From positions 124,001 to 188,000 of the forward strand of contig SEBV01000006.1 of assembly GCA_004172865.1 (NCBI GenBank): DNA of 64,000 nucleotides. Reading direction: 5' to 3'. The position numbers and the translations under genes were made by a program. This DNA is from Gammaproteobacteria bacterium. Its GTDB lineage: Bacteria; Pseudomonadota; Gammaproteobacteria; Pseudomonadales; Cellvibrionaceae. Positions within the stretch are counted from its first letter, which is position 1. The number at the start of each line of letters is the position of its first letter. Under the pieces are notes generated by a model that did no database searches, was not told the origin of the DNA, and saw only the letters and a list, made by a program, of their open reading frames with translations. Positions 53,325 to 62,135 of this stretch are shown piece by piece.

Positions 53325-55484
53325 CTAATTAAAATGACGTTTTAGTTTTGCAAATTTTTCCAATGGATATTGAAAAAATGCGCGAGAAAATTCTGGTTCA
53401 GGACACGCTTGTCCGAAATCCGCCCCCCAGGGCACGTAGGCTCCTTCTTTGATATAGCGCTTATAAAGTGGCAAGGCATCGTCCGGGTAGCGGGCCAATA
53501 AGTAGTTCGTACCCTCACATAATACCGCAGCAAATGCTTGCGAGCTTGAGGGCAATAAATCCGCCGCTTGATTGGCTAAATTCGCAGCGATAAAACGATA
53601 ATGAAATCGCTTTTCGGGACTTGCTTTAGTTGCATCAAACCGCAGTTTTTCCGCAGCGCCGATTATATTACCATCTGGCGTAATATTTTCTGGCGTGCCG
53701 TATTCAAACATACCATCCCACACTTTAAAATCTGGCGCTCCCTCAAAACCCATTAAATCCATACCATCGTAACGAGCAAGCACACTGGCGTTATAGAGAC
53801 CTTTCGCACGAGCGGTTTTGGGTTGGAATGGTGATTTGGCTTTTTCCAAATCAGCCATATAATCCTTTGCTTTTTTTCGCACTTCCGGGTTTTTAAAAAA
53901 TGGTAAAGCTTCGCCGTAACGCTTCTCGCGCATTAAGCGTCGGGCTAATAAATCACGGATTAAATAGTCGGGTGAAGTAAATGGATCTTCAGCGCTATCT
54001 GAGCTTTTCTGAATTGGCGCGGGTTCGGGTACATGCTGATCGACAAATGTTTTTAATTCATCGGTAGTTAAAATTCGCTCGGCAACATAAGCCGTATCCA
54101 TCCAATAATCTTTTGAACCTGCATATAAATAATTAAGCGCCTGAACATATTCATTTCGACCTAACTGCAACAAACCCATTTCTGTATTTACTAAACAATG
54201 CGGTGTTACACCCGAATCGCCTTCGTTATAAAATGCTGATGTCATTGATGACGTCCAGCTTTCACTTTCAGGAAAAGATTTAATTGCTTCGGAATAAGCC
54301 GCTAACGCTCTCGGTTGATCACCTTTTTGTAGCGCTAGTTTTGCATTCACCCAGGCCGCCAAAGGTGTTTTGGATTTCGCAACATAGTGTTCGGCCAATT
54401 CATAGCGACCGGCGCGATAAGCAAATGCAGCAACAACATCTGCATTAAGAATATGTTCCACTTTTTGTTGATCAAGCAATGTAAATAAAGCGACGCGCGC
54501 ATTCTCATCAAAATAACCGGAGAAGGCATAGGCAAAAACCAATTGCTGAATTAAAGCGTATTGCATTAAAGGTGCTATCAGGCCATCTTGTTGGATCACC
54601 TGCCCAATTGTCATGCGTAATGAATCATAGGCGGAATTGGAGCCGTAGGCGGCTTGCTGCGCATATAATTCGGTAGCTTTTAAAAACGCATTCTGCACTG
54701 ACACTTTTTCTGACTCAGGAACTTCGTCAGTAGCAATCAAATAATATAACCTCGCTTCTTCACCGTAACTGGAAACTGCCAAACCAAGATTGTCGTTGTT
54801 ACCTTTGGCCGCAAGCTCACGCACCATTGAAAAATATTTAACAGCCTCTTCAATATTTTGATCATAAGTCGCCATTTTTCCCAACATATACGCGGCCCAC
54901 ACAGCGCGTAATTTCTTTTCAGAATCAGGTAACGCTAGAACGGACAAAAACTTTTCGCGCGCAAAATTAAGATTATGGCTGTTTAAATTTTCGATGCCAG
55001 ACGCTACCGGTTTTTTCTCATCTACCGTAACGATATTTGACTGAATAGCAGTGGTTGTATTTTCGCCTGAGTTATTTTCTGACTCTGAATTTTCGGTTGG
55101 AGTAATTTCACGGTTATAGGCAATGGCTGCTGCTGTGTACAAACGAATTGCTTCAGGTAAACCTTTCCCCGCTTCATAAGCAAGTGCCGGGTCACTGATA
55201 ATGCGCATAGCTTTTAATAGTTCAGCTTCTTTATCGCTGAGTCCGACTAACTCAACGGTTCCCACTGAACTACTTTCATCTGCAATAAAAGTAAATTCTT
55301 TTTTGGGCAGTAATTTGCCAACTTCAAAGTAAGCATCGCCAGCAGGTAAGTTGGTAAGATTTGTTTTGCGATCCAATACCAGCACAGATGAAAAAAAGGG
55401 CCCACAAGCTTGTGCATGGCTAATTAAAAAAATACCTATTACTGAAGCGAGTAATGTCCGTTTATACTTTTTAAAAGCTAACAT
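53325..55484 (-). CDS. Exported TPR-like repeat protein, function unknown
   Basis: The 719-residue protein has a signal peptide (1-26, ending AQA) followed at once by CGPFF, a start seen in a family of uncharacterised exported proteins. The rest is mainly helical with TPR-like spacing; several YALA/AAY-type helix pairs are seen at about 175-460 and 560-600. A low-complexity Asn/Glu-rich stretch occurs near 135-150. Cys residues are few. Its start overlaps the DUF3142 gene by 14 bases, so the two are coupled and probably act together. No enzyme motif is seen. Confidence 0.75.
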   Translation of the reverse strand: MLAFKKYKRTLLASVIGIFLISHAQACGPFFSSVLVLDRKTNLTNLPAGDAYFEVGKLLPKKEFTFIADESSSVGTVELVGLSDKEAELLKAMRIISDPALAYEAGKGLPEAIRLYTAAAIAYNREITPTENSESENNSGENTTTAIQSNIVTVDEKKPVASGIENLNSHNLNFAREKFLSVLALPDSEKKLRAVWAAYMLGKMATYDQNIEEAVKYFSMVRELAAKGNNDNLGLAVSSYGEEARLYYLIATDEVPESEKVSVQNAFLKATELYAQQAAYGSNSAYDSLRMTIGQVIQQDGLIAPLMQYALIQQLVFAYAFSGYFDENARVALFTLLDQQKVEHILNADVVAAFAYRAGRYELAEHYVAKSKTPLAAWVNAKLALQKGDQPRALAAYSEAIKSFPESESWTSSMTSAFYNEGDSGVTPHCLVNTEMGLLQLGRNEYVQALNYLYAGSKDYWMDTAYVAERILTTDELKTFVDQHVPEPAPIQKSSDSAEDPFTSPDYLIRDLLARRLMREKRYGEALPFFKNPEVRKKAKDYMADLEKAKSPFQPKTARAKGLYNASVLARYDGMDLMGFEGAPDFKVWDGMFEYGTPENITPDGNIIGAAEKLRFDATKASPEKRFHYRFIAANLANQAADLLPSSSQAFAAVLCEGTNYLLARYPDDALPLYKRYIKEGAYVPWGADFGQACPEPEFSRAFFQYPLEKFAKLKRHFN

Positions 55485-56715
55485 TTAGTGTGCCTCCATT
55501 TTGCAAGCGAGAACAACGCAGCCAGGCAAGAGGTAGATGTTGCTGTGGCATTATTTTCTTCACCTTATCGCGTTTAAACATCCAGGAATTTTTTCCTAAC
55601 TCAAGTTCATAGCCATTTAAACCATCCGCTGCGGTACAGTTTTGCACTGGAGCCACGTGAATTTTCTCTGGCAGATTCACGCTTATATTACCTTGATTTA
55701 ATAAATCAAGAGCCAATAATTCTGTTGTGGTATTGGGATTATGATTTTTGTCATTTTCATCGGGAATAACGGCCGCAATTAGGTGCGATTCTAGAACTTG
55801 CTTATTCATAACCGCAAGCAAACTCTCTAAAGGCCAGGCACGACGGTCATCAGTTGTGGGTAAACGAAACCAAATAACGCTGGTGAAATTATTTTTCTGA
55901 AGCTGGTGTATAAAGTTAGCGACGTCCGCAGGTTCAGCGCTTAATTCGAGACCATTATCTGCATCATTAAAAACTCTTTGCTCACTTTGAATTGCAGAAA
56001 TTTTTTCATCATTCGAGAATAAAACGTTGGAACCATACGCAGGCAATGCAATTTGAAAAGGTTTATTCGTCATTTTTCGATATTGTTTGGCCCAAGCCAA
56101 TGCCTGTTTCGAATCAAATAAACCCTGCTTTGGATTTAACACAGCATGAACTTGTAGAATAGACTCATCAGTAAGCGCTAATAATTCAGGCAGTTCTGAA
56201 GATTCCATCCACGTCGGCAATGCCGTATTAGAAAGTTTGAACCGGGAAGGCAATGCTAAACGTAATTTTTTTAAAAAATCACGGTAAGCGGGTAGTTGAG
56301 ATGTAGGGCAATCGTAATCAATCTCTACACCAGTAAAATGAATTAGCTGTTGTTGCCAATCGCTAGTGAGCTTGATAGTTTTGAGAATTAAATTTTCATC
56401 TAACAATTGCTCTACGCGGCCATCGAGCCGAATTACTGCATAGACGGATAAATCGGTAGAATTGATTGCAACATAATGTGGTTTTACTTCGAAAAATTCT
56501 CCTTCACTATTTTTTTCCAACGCAAGCACACGCACTTGTTTGATTGAATTTGTAACAACCTTCAGCGATTCAATCAGAGAGTTAGTCCACACACGCTGCC
56601 AAATGTATACGTTGTGCTGCAATGCAGGAGCAGGCGTCCGCATAAAAAAAGTTAATGCAAAAGCCACCAAACCAATAGCTACAAGTGATAACACAATATT
56701 AGTAGTTCGCGACAC
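55471..56715 (-). CDS. DUF3142-family protein, membrane-anchored
   Basis: The 414-residue protein begins with a single hydrophobic segment (about 7-25) and probably remains anchored in the membrane with the rest in the periplasm. YIWQRVWTNSL near the start, GVEIDYDCPTSQLPAYRDFL in the middle and QVHAVLNPK further on are the DUF3142 signature. The EIDYDCPTS segment resembles the active-site strand of GH18-like TIM barrels, but hydrolase activity has not been shown. It is coupled to the TPR-like gene downstream and lies 19 bases after selO. Confidence 0.8.
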   Translation of the reverse strand: MSRTTNIVLSLVAIGLVAFALTFFMRTPAPALQHNVYIWQRVWTNSLIESLKVVTNSIKQVRVLALEKNSEGEFFEVKPHYVAINSTDLSVYAVIRLDGRVEQLLDENLILKTIKLTSDWQQQLIHFTGVEIDYDCPTSQLPAYRDFLKKLRLALPSRFKLSNTALPTWMESSELPELLALTDESILQVHAVLNPKQGLFDSKQALAWAKQYRKMTNKPFQIALPAYGSNVLFSNDEKISAIQSEQRVFNDADNGLELSAEPADVANFIHQLQKNNFTSVIWFRLPTTDDRRAWPLESLLAVMNKQVLESHLIAAVIPDENDKNHNPNTTTELLALDLLNQGNISVNLPEKIHVAPVQNCTAADGLNGYELELGKNSWMFKRDKVKKIMPQQHLPLAWLRCSRLQNGGTLNVSF

Positions 56716-56734
56716 GCACCATTCCTAACTAAGA

Positions 56735-58348
56735 CTACGAACTACACGACAACATGGAACAACCGGCTTTTACGCGGGCCCATTCCGGGCGTTTTGCAAA
56801 ATAAATTTCTTGATCCGGTTGCTCATTGTAAGGGTTGCGCAAAAGCTGCAACAGGTTTTCAACTGCGGAGTAATCACCTTCAGTCGCTTTATCGATTGCT
56901 TGTTGTGCCATGTAATTGCGCAATACATATTTAGGATTTGCGAGATTCATTCGAATTTTTCGTGCATCATTGCTTTCGCCATTTAAAACATAATCTTGTT
57001 GCAAGCGCTCGCCATAGGATCGCAACCATTTCGCCATAGCAGTTTTCGCCTGCTGGTCAGGCTCTGCATAATAAGCAAATTTTATAATATCGATTAAGGC
57101 TTCATCTGACGCTGGAATATTTTGCAAATCAAAGTTGGCGATCTGGCGATAAAAAATTGTCATGTCGGTTTCAGCAAGTTGAAAAACCGCATGCAATTCA
57201 TCCAATAAATTGACATCGCTTTCGTTGAAATTTTTCAATCCCAATTTATTCGCCATATCCGCCTGCCATTGAGCCGAATAGGTTTGGCGATAACTATTTA
57301 AAGCCTCTTGTAAGGGTTCAACAGCTTCAATTAAGGGATAAATTGCGTTGCCTAGCTGAGCCAGATTCCAAAGCGCTATTTGCGGTTGATTAATGTAGCG
57401 GTAACGACGCCCTTGCGCGTCTGTTGTGTTCGGTGTCCAATCAGGATCATAGCCCTCAAGCCAACCATAAGGACCGTAGTCGATTGTTAAACCGTGGATG
57501 GACATATTGTCCGTATTCATCACGCCGTGTACAAAACCAACGCGCATCCAATGCGCAATCATTGTTGCAGTACTGGTGCAAATTTCATTAAACCATTGCA
57601 CATAAGTATCGCGAGTTAGTTCTTTTTGATTTTCACATAAATGCGAGAAGTGATTGCGAATTGTAAAATCCGTTAAGGTTTTGAGCGATTCAATATCGTT
57701 GCGAGCTGCAAAAATTTCAAAATTTCCGAAGCGAATAAAACTTGGAGCCACACGACACACAACAGCTCCCTGCTCAAGCTGCGGGTTGCCGTCATAAAAC
57801 ATATCGCGCCTAACTTGCTCGCCCGTTAACAACAAACTCAATGCGCGTGTTGTAGGCACGCCCAAATGATGCATGGCCTCGCTACATAAAAATTCACGCA
57901 CGGATGAACGCAAAACCGCAAACCCATCTGCAGTTCGTGAATATGGCGTTGGACCAGCGCCTTTTAATTGCAAAGTCCAATGTGCATTTTGTAGATTTTT
58001 AACGTCGCCCAAATTAATTGCACGCCCATCGCCTAACTGCCCTGCCCAATTACCAAATTGATGGCCCCCATAACACATGGCAAATGGTTGCATTCCTGGC
58101 AATAATTTATTGCCAGAAAAAATATCGGTAAATAATTGTGTAGATAATTCGGAGTGATTAAGATTAATTAGATCTGCAACTTCAGTAGCTGCACAAACTA
58201 ATTGAGGCGCTCGTACTGGCGTTGGATTAGCAAAGGAATAACACGCGTTAAAAACCTGTCGCCGATAATTATCTGTAATAGCGTCTGCAGGTAATTCGCG
58301 CACGAAACGGTTGTCGAAAACGAGGTCGTTAAGATGTTTGTTACTCAT
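56735..58348 (-). CDS. selO: Protein adenylyltransferase SelO (YdiU)
   Basis: SelO is a pseudokinase-fold enzyme that transfers AMP to Ser, Thr or Tyr of target proteins, linked to redox homeostasis. The 537 residues have the conserved YGGHQFGNWAGQLGDGRAI, LKGAGPTPYSR, RSSVREFLCSEAM and GVMNTDNMSI (metal-binding) segments, in the usual order. The C-terminus ends CSMLSCSS; the final Cys-Ser-Ser aligns with the selenocysteine position of the human protein. The length is slightly above average. It is between a GST gene and the DUF3142 gene on the same strand. Confidence 0.93.
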   Translation of the reverse strand: MSNKHLNDLVFDNRFVRELPADAITDNYRRQVFNACYSFANPTPVRAPQLVCAATEVADLINLNHSELSTQLFTDIFSGNKLLPGMQPFAMCYGGHQFGNWAGQLGDGRAINLGDVKNLQNAHWTLQLKGAGPTPYSRTADGFAVLRSSVREFLCSEAMHHLGVPTTRALSLLLTGEQVRRDMFYDGNPQLEQGAVVCRVAPSFIRFGNFEIFAARNDIESLKTLTDFTIRNHFSHLCENQKELTRDTYVQWFNEICTSTATMIAHWMRVGFVHGVMNTDNMSIHGLTIDYGPYGWLEGYDPDWTPNTTDAQGRRYRYINQPQIALWNLAQLGNAIYPLIEAVEPLQEALNSYRQTYSAQWQADMANKLGLKNFNESDVNLLDELHAVFQLAETDMTIFYRQIANFDLQNIPASDEALIDIIKFAYYAEPDQQAKTAMAKWLRSYGERLQQDYVLNGESNDARKIRMNLANPKYVLRNYMAQQAIDKATEGDYSAVENLLQLLRNPYNEQPDQEIYFAKRPEWARVKAGCSMLSCSS

Positions 58349-58405
58349 GGATTAACCTGAGCTAGCGTTTTACTCAAGCTGATTTAATCAGTGAGTAAAG
58401 AGGAA

Positions 58406-59053
58406 TTAAGTAGCGGGTGTCGGTGCAACTACACCCGGCCCAACTGGCGGATATGCCAAAAATTCTGGCAAGCTTTCAGCGTAGGCGGATAAGGTTTGCA
58501 ACCGTGGAAAAGCTGATGCAGGAATAATATCAGGTAACGTGCTTTGAATAAATTGCCAAACCACTGCCGGAGTAATAAATGGTTGAGTTAAATTAGCAGG
58601 CGTTAACTCAAATTCACTCACGCGAAGTTTCGTTTCCAACTCTTCACAAGCAGCTTTCAATTGCAAAGTGATTCGATCAATCCAGGGCTGGTGTTGTTTT
58701 TCTTCAGGGCGTAAATTTTTTTCGTAAACTAATTGAATGGCTTTTTCACAGGCCGTTAGCGCCAAGCCCACTATTTGCAGTGCAATTCTAAAATCTTCAC
58801 CGAGATGCGGCATTAATCGACGCGATGCAGGCACAGCAGATTCTGCGTAGTGAAGAATAATGGTGGAATCCATTAAAACTTCGCCGCTCTCAAACACTAG
58901 TGTGGGCGCTTTAACGATGGGATTGATGGCTTGAAATTCGGCAAAATCATTGAACACCGATAATGGCTGATGTTCAAAACTGATGCCCATGTAGTTAAGC
59001 GTGATAGCCGTTCTACGCACATAAGGTGAATCAAGCATGCCAATAAGCTTCAT
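58406..59053 (-). CDS. Glutathione S-transferase family protein
   Basis: The 215-residue protein has an N-terminal thioredoxin-like domain (about 1-80), with SPYVRRTAI as the likely catalytic-Ser region and KAPTLVFESGEVLMDSTIIL as the glutathione-binding strand-helix. An all-helical C-terminal domain follows. Two adjacent ATGs exist; the second (59053) is preferred because AGGTGG is 6 bases before it. Substrate is unknown. It lies upstream of selO on the same strand, which might hint at a redox link, but the gap is about 57 bases. Confidence 0.86.
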   Translation of the reverse strand: MKLIGMLDSPYVRRTAITLNYMGISFEHQPLSVFNDFAEFQAINPIVKAPTLVFESGEVLMDSTIILHYAESAVPASRRLMPHLGEDFRIALQIVGLALTACEKAIQLVYEKNLRPEEKQHQPWIDRITLQLKAACEELETKLRVSEFELTPANLTQPFITPAVVWQFIQSTLPDIIPASAFPRLQTLSAYAESLPEFLAYPPVGPGVVAPTPAT

Positions 59054-59097
59054 CATATGCCACCTAAAAAACAGTTATTCTCTTTGCCAACCACGAT

Positions 59098-60852
59098 TTA
59101 AAATTGCTGATAAGCGCCCATAATAAGTTGATATTTACTAATACCTTCGCGCGCGGAAGTAGGCATTGCAACATCGATATGAATAACATTACCGATACGG
59201 ATTTTGCTGGAGCTTAAGCGTAAACCTACACCCACGTTTGAAAGTAAAGGCGAGTTTTGTTCGCTTGGTAAACCCCATGCTTTACCTGCGTCAAAAAATA
59301 CCACGCCACCAACACGCATTAAGTTAAATATGTGTAAGTCAGAAAAGTAACGGCGCTCAACTGAAACTACATAACGCTTTTTACCGCGAAGATAATCTGT
59401 TGGATAACCGCGTAGCCCTGTGATGTCGCCTACGGTTAATTCTTCATACTGCGGAAGATGTTCACCTACACCGTATTCAGCGCGAAAGTACCAACGGTTC
59501 TTCTCGTTAATTAAATAGTGATAGGCGACTGTTGATGTCAGCAAATTTGGATCAAGACTATCGATTCCCAAATGTTGACGACCATCCAATTTTGCGGAGA
59601 CTTCAAAAATATGTTTGTCGGAGATATCGAGAATATTTCCGTAAGTAATTTTGTAGCGCAACACATCATCTGGGTTGCCAAATGTTGTACCCGCAAAACC
59701 CAAACGCGCTGTTACAGTTTGCCCAGTGGGAATATCTTCTGGTCGTTGAATTTGGTTTAAGTTTTTAAACACGCCGTATTGGTTTTGCAAATATTGATAT
59801 TCGATCCACGGATACACAGCTTTATCGCGTTTAGGAATTGGCTGCAAGGTATCTTCGTTGGTGAAAAAGCTATCCTCTTCATGGGTAACACCGACTAACC
59901 AACGCTGCGTAAAATTCGGATTAACATCAGTTGCAACACCGAAATAAACTTCGTTATCGATTGCTCTATGACGAAATGAATTTACAACTTCATCGTGCGA
60001 ACGAATTTCATCAACTTGAGATAAATCGGAATACTGCACGCCCATGGCTCTGGGAGTATCCAACGCATAGAAAGGACGTTCTACCGTAAGTAATGTATTT
60101 CTTCCGTCGGAAGTATCTTCATACAAAGCGCGAACGGCGATTTGTTTATTTAAAAAATAGGGGTTACTAAAATCATAGCTGATAGTTTTGCGTAATTGAT
60201 TTTCTTCATAACCAATTTTGAATGCGTTACCTGTACCTAAGACGTTGCCATCACTAATAGCAAAACCGGATTCATTGTCGCTGGATTTATGACTGAAGCT
60301 AACTTGTGGCTCAAGCACCCAGGAATCTTGGGTGATTACTAAAACGTCGACTTGATCGCCGCACACTTTTTCGGGAAGCACATGCGCGTTGGTTAAATAT
60401 TTTCTGGTACGTAAATTACGCGCAGTCTCTTCCAAATTTTTATAGTTAACTTTATCTCCAACTTTAAATAACAATTGCGACTTCACTACTTTTTCGCGCG
60501 TTGTTATGTGCAGTCTATTTAAGAGGCGATAAACAGCATTATTTTCATCGGGATTTTTTTCATTAAATACATTGATTTGTGCAATGCGAATATTGCGAAT
60601 AGTTTTCCCCTGTAACACTTCAAAGGGTGATTCTTCTTCGCGTGATTCTTTTTTATCTTCAAAGTCTTCGGGATTGATATTGTAAGCAATACATTCAGGT
60701 GTGGACGACACAGGTTCAGCGGTAAATGCTTCTTGAGCGCTAACAATATTTACTAAACCGAAAAAACCTATTGTAGATACAAGAACGACTCGCCCCGCCA
60801 TTGCTGCAGGCGTATTTTTCAATGACAAGATGTTATTTGAAAATATAAACAT
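59098..60852 (-). CDS. Omp85/BamA-superfamily outer-membrane protein, short form
   Basis: The 584-residue exported protein has a signal peptide (about 1-39) and a POTRA-like region (about 80-180, including LLFKVGDKVNYKNLEETARNL). A C-terminal barrel of the Omp85 type follows (about 190-584), ending IMGAYQQF with a terminal Phe. LRGYPTDYLRGKK contains the (V/L)RG(F/Y) motif. With one or two POTRA domains it is shorter than BamA or TamA and may be a surface-antigen-type or TamA-like assembly factor; no TamB partner gene is adjacent. Substrates are unknown. Confidence 0.82.
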   Translation of the reverse strand: MFIFSNNILSLKNTPAAMAGRVVLVSTIGFFGLVNIVSAQEAFTAEPVSSTPECIAYNINPEDFEDKKESREEESPFEVLQGKTIRNIRIAQINVFNEKNPDENNAVYRLLNRLHITTREKVVKSQLLFKVGDKVNYKNLEETARNLRTRKYLTNAHVLPEKVCGDQVDVLVITQDSWVLEPQVSFSHKSSDNESGFAISDGNVLGTGNAFKIGYEENQLRKTISYDFSNPYFLNKQIAVRALYEDTSDGRNTLLTVERPFYALDTPRAMGVQYSDLSQVDEIRSHDEVVNSFRHRAIDNEVYFGVATDVNPNFTQRWLVGVTHEEDSFFTNEDTLQPIPKRDKAVYPWIEYQYLQNQYGVFKNLNQIQRPEDIPTGQTVTARLGFAGTTFGNPDDVLRYKITYGNILDISDKHIFEVSAKLDGRQHLGIDSLDPNLLTSTVAYHYLINEKNRWYFRAEYGVGEHLPQYEELTVGDITGLRGYPTDYLRGKKRYVVSVERRYFSDLHIFNLMRVGGVVFFDAGKAWGLPSEQNSPLLSNVGVGLRLSSSKIRIGNVIHIDVAMPTSAREGISKYQLIMGAYQQF

Positions 60853-60913
60853 AAAATCCCTAAGTACTGTTTAAATTTAATTACTGTCAGCCATTCTTGC
60901 TCAGGTGTTTCAG

Positions 60914-61858
60914 CTAATGATGATATGCATGATCTGCCTCTGATGAGGAGTCAGACGATAACCCATCTTCCACCGCAGCGGGATTTAACTCTGTACGCTG
61001 GCGCTCCAAGGCGGAGTCGGATGCGCTCGAATTGGCGCTCTCGTTCACATCTTGGGAATTTGTGGCGCCATGATTCATAGTCGCATGATTCATATGTGAA
61101 TGATCCAATTCAGCGTGGTTCATTTTTGAGTGATCCATACCTGAGTGATCATCAGTCATCGACGAGCCTTGCTCTATATGTTGATGCTGGTGAGCATGCC
61201 CAAGGCTTCCCCATATGGTCCATAGCCCGAAAGTAATGATGATAAGAGCCATGCCCAAACGTAATTTTCGCTGCCTTAGTAGACGAGTAAGTTGTTGCGC
61301 GGCGATGCCCGATGCTAATACTGAAGGCAAGGTGCCCAACCCAAATGCAAACATAGCAGCAGCAGCCAAGCCTGGCGCAGGCTGAGTCATAGCAGTCGCC
61401 AAAGCTGCGTAAACCAAACCGCAAGGTAACCAACCCCAAAGCGCGCCAAGCAATAAGGCTTTGGGAAGATTATTGACGGGCATCAGCTTTTTACCCACAG
61501 GTTGAATATAAACCCACAAATAACGGCCCAAGGTTTCAAGTTTGGTAAGCCCACGCCACCAATCTGCTAAATACAACCCCATGGCGACCAATAAGATGCC
61601 AGCAATCACGCGTAAAATAGTCCCACCGCCGATAACGGCGAACTGCTCGGCAAACAGGCCTGCGAGCATTCCCATGAGCGCATAACTAAGAATTCGTCCA
61701 AAATTATAAGCAACCAGAATTAGCCAGCGCTTGGCTTTGGCCTCCGCCGGAATTGCCATTGTCAGCGCGCCCATAATGCCACCACACATGCCAATGCAAT
61801 GTGTGCTACTGACTAAACCCAGAATAACTAAAGGAAGGAAAATGACGGGATCAATCAT
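60914..61858 (-). CDS. TauE/SafE-like membrane protein of the cco cluster, with His/Met-rich tail
   Basis: The 314-residue protein has six or so membrane segments (within 1-217) of the sulfite-exporter TauE/SafE or DsbD-like group that follows ccoS in many proteobacteria. Conserved Cys residues are Cys21 and Cys25 (HCIGMC) and Cys146 (LPCG). The C-terminal 95 residues are hydrophilic. Residues 221-263 hold eleven His and five Met in MDH/MNH-type repeats, and the chain ends HAYHH, so copper binding is likely. The ATG abuts the ccoS stop. A role in copper supply to cbb3 oxidase is inferred from context. Confidence 0.82.
   Translation of the reverse strand: MIDPVIFLPLVILGLVSSTHCIGMCGGIMGALTMAIPAEAKAKRWLILVAYNFGRILSYALMGMLAGLFAEQFAVIGGGTILRVIAGILLVAMGLYLADWWRGLTKLETLGRYLWVYIQPVGKKLMPVNNLPKALLLGALWGWLPCGLVYAALATAMTQPAPGLAAAAMFAFGLGTLPSVLASGIAAQQLTRLLRQRKLRLGMALIIITFGLWTIWGSLGHAHQHQHIEQGSSMTDDHSGMDHSKMNHAELDHSHMNHATMNHGATNSQDVNESANSSASDSALERQRTELNPAAVEDGLSSDSSSEADHAYHH
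61070..61198 (-). repeat. His/Met-rich repeat coding region
   Basis: This part of the TauE/SafE-like gene encodes residues 221-263 with repeated Asp-His-Ser, Met-Asn-His and Met-Asp-His triplets. Related units are about 5 residues apart. The pattern is clear at the protein level and imperfect in DNA. Confidence 0.85.
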
Positions 61859-62107
61859 CTACTTTTGCTCGGACTTATGCTCTAGGTTTGAATGTGCTTG
61901 TAGAGATTCCGGGTGTGATTTTTCGGCGGGATCTTGCACATGAGATTCGAGATTCGACGACTTCTTTTTTTCATCATCGAATAAAATTCGGTGAGCTTCT
62001 GTATCGAGATTATCGTACTGGCCATTATTAATAGCCCAAAATAAAACCTTCACTGCGATAGCGATAAAAATCAGCGCACAGGGAACCAGAAAGTAGAGAC
62101 TTTCCAT
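61859..62107 (-). CDS. ccoS: cbb3-type cytochrome oxidase assembly protein CcoS
   Basis: CcoS is a small single-span membrane protein needed to mature cbb3 cytochrome oxidase. The 82-residue chain has a membrane segment at about 3-26 (YFLVPCALIFIAIAVKVLFW) followed by INNGQYDNLDTEAHRILFDDE, the CcoS signature. The charged tail is longer than average. It sits between ccoI and the TauE/SafE-like gene, abutting the latter, as in pseudomonads. Confidence 0.93.
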   Translation of the reverse strand: MESLYFLVPCALIFIAIAVKVLFWAINNGQYDNLDTEAHRILFDDEKKKSSNLESHVQDPAEKSHPESLQAHSNLEHKSEQK

Positions 62108-62135
62108 TTAATTCACTCAACAGAAATTTTGATGA

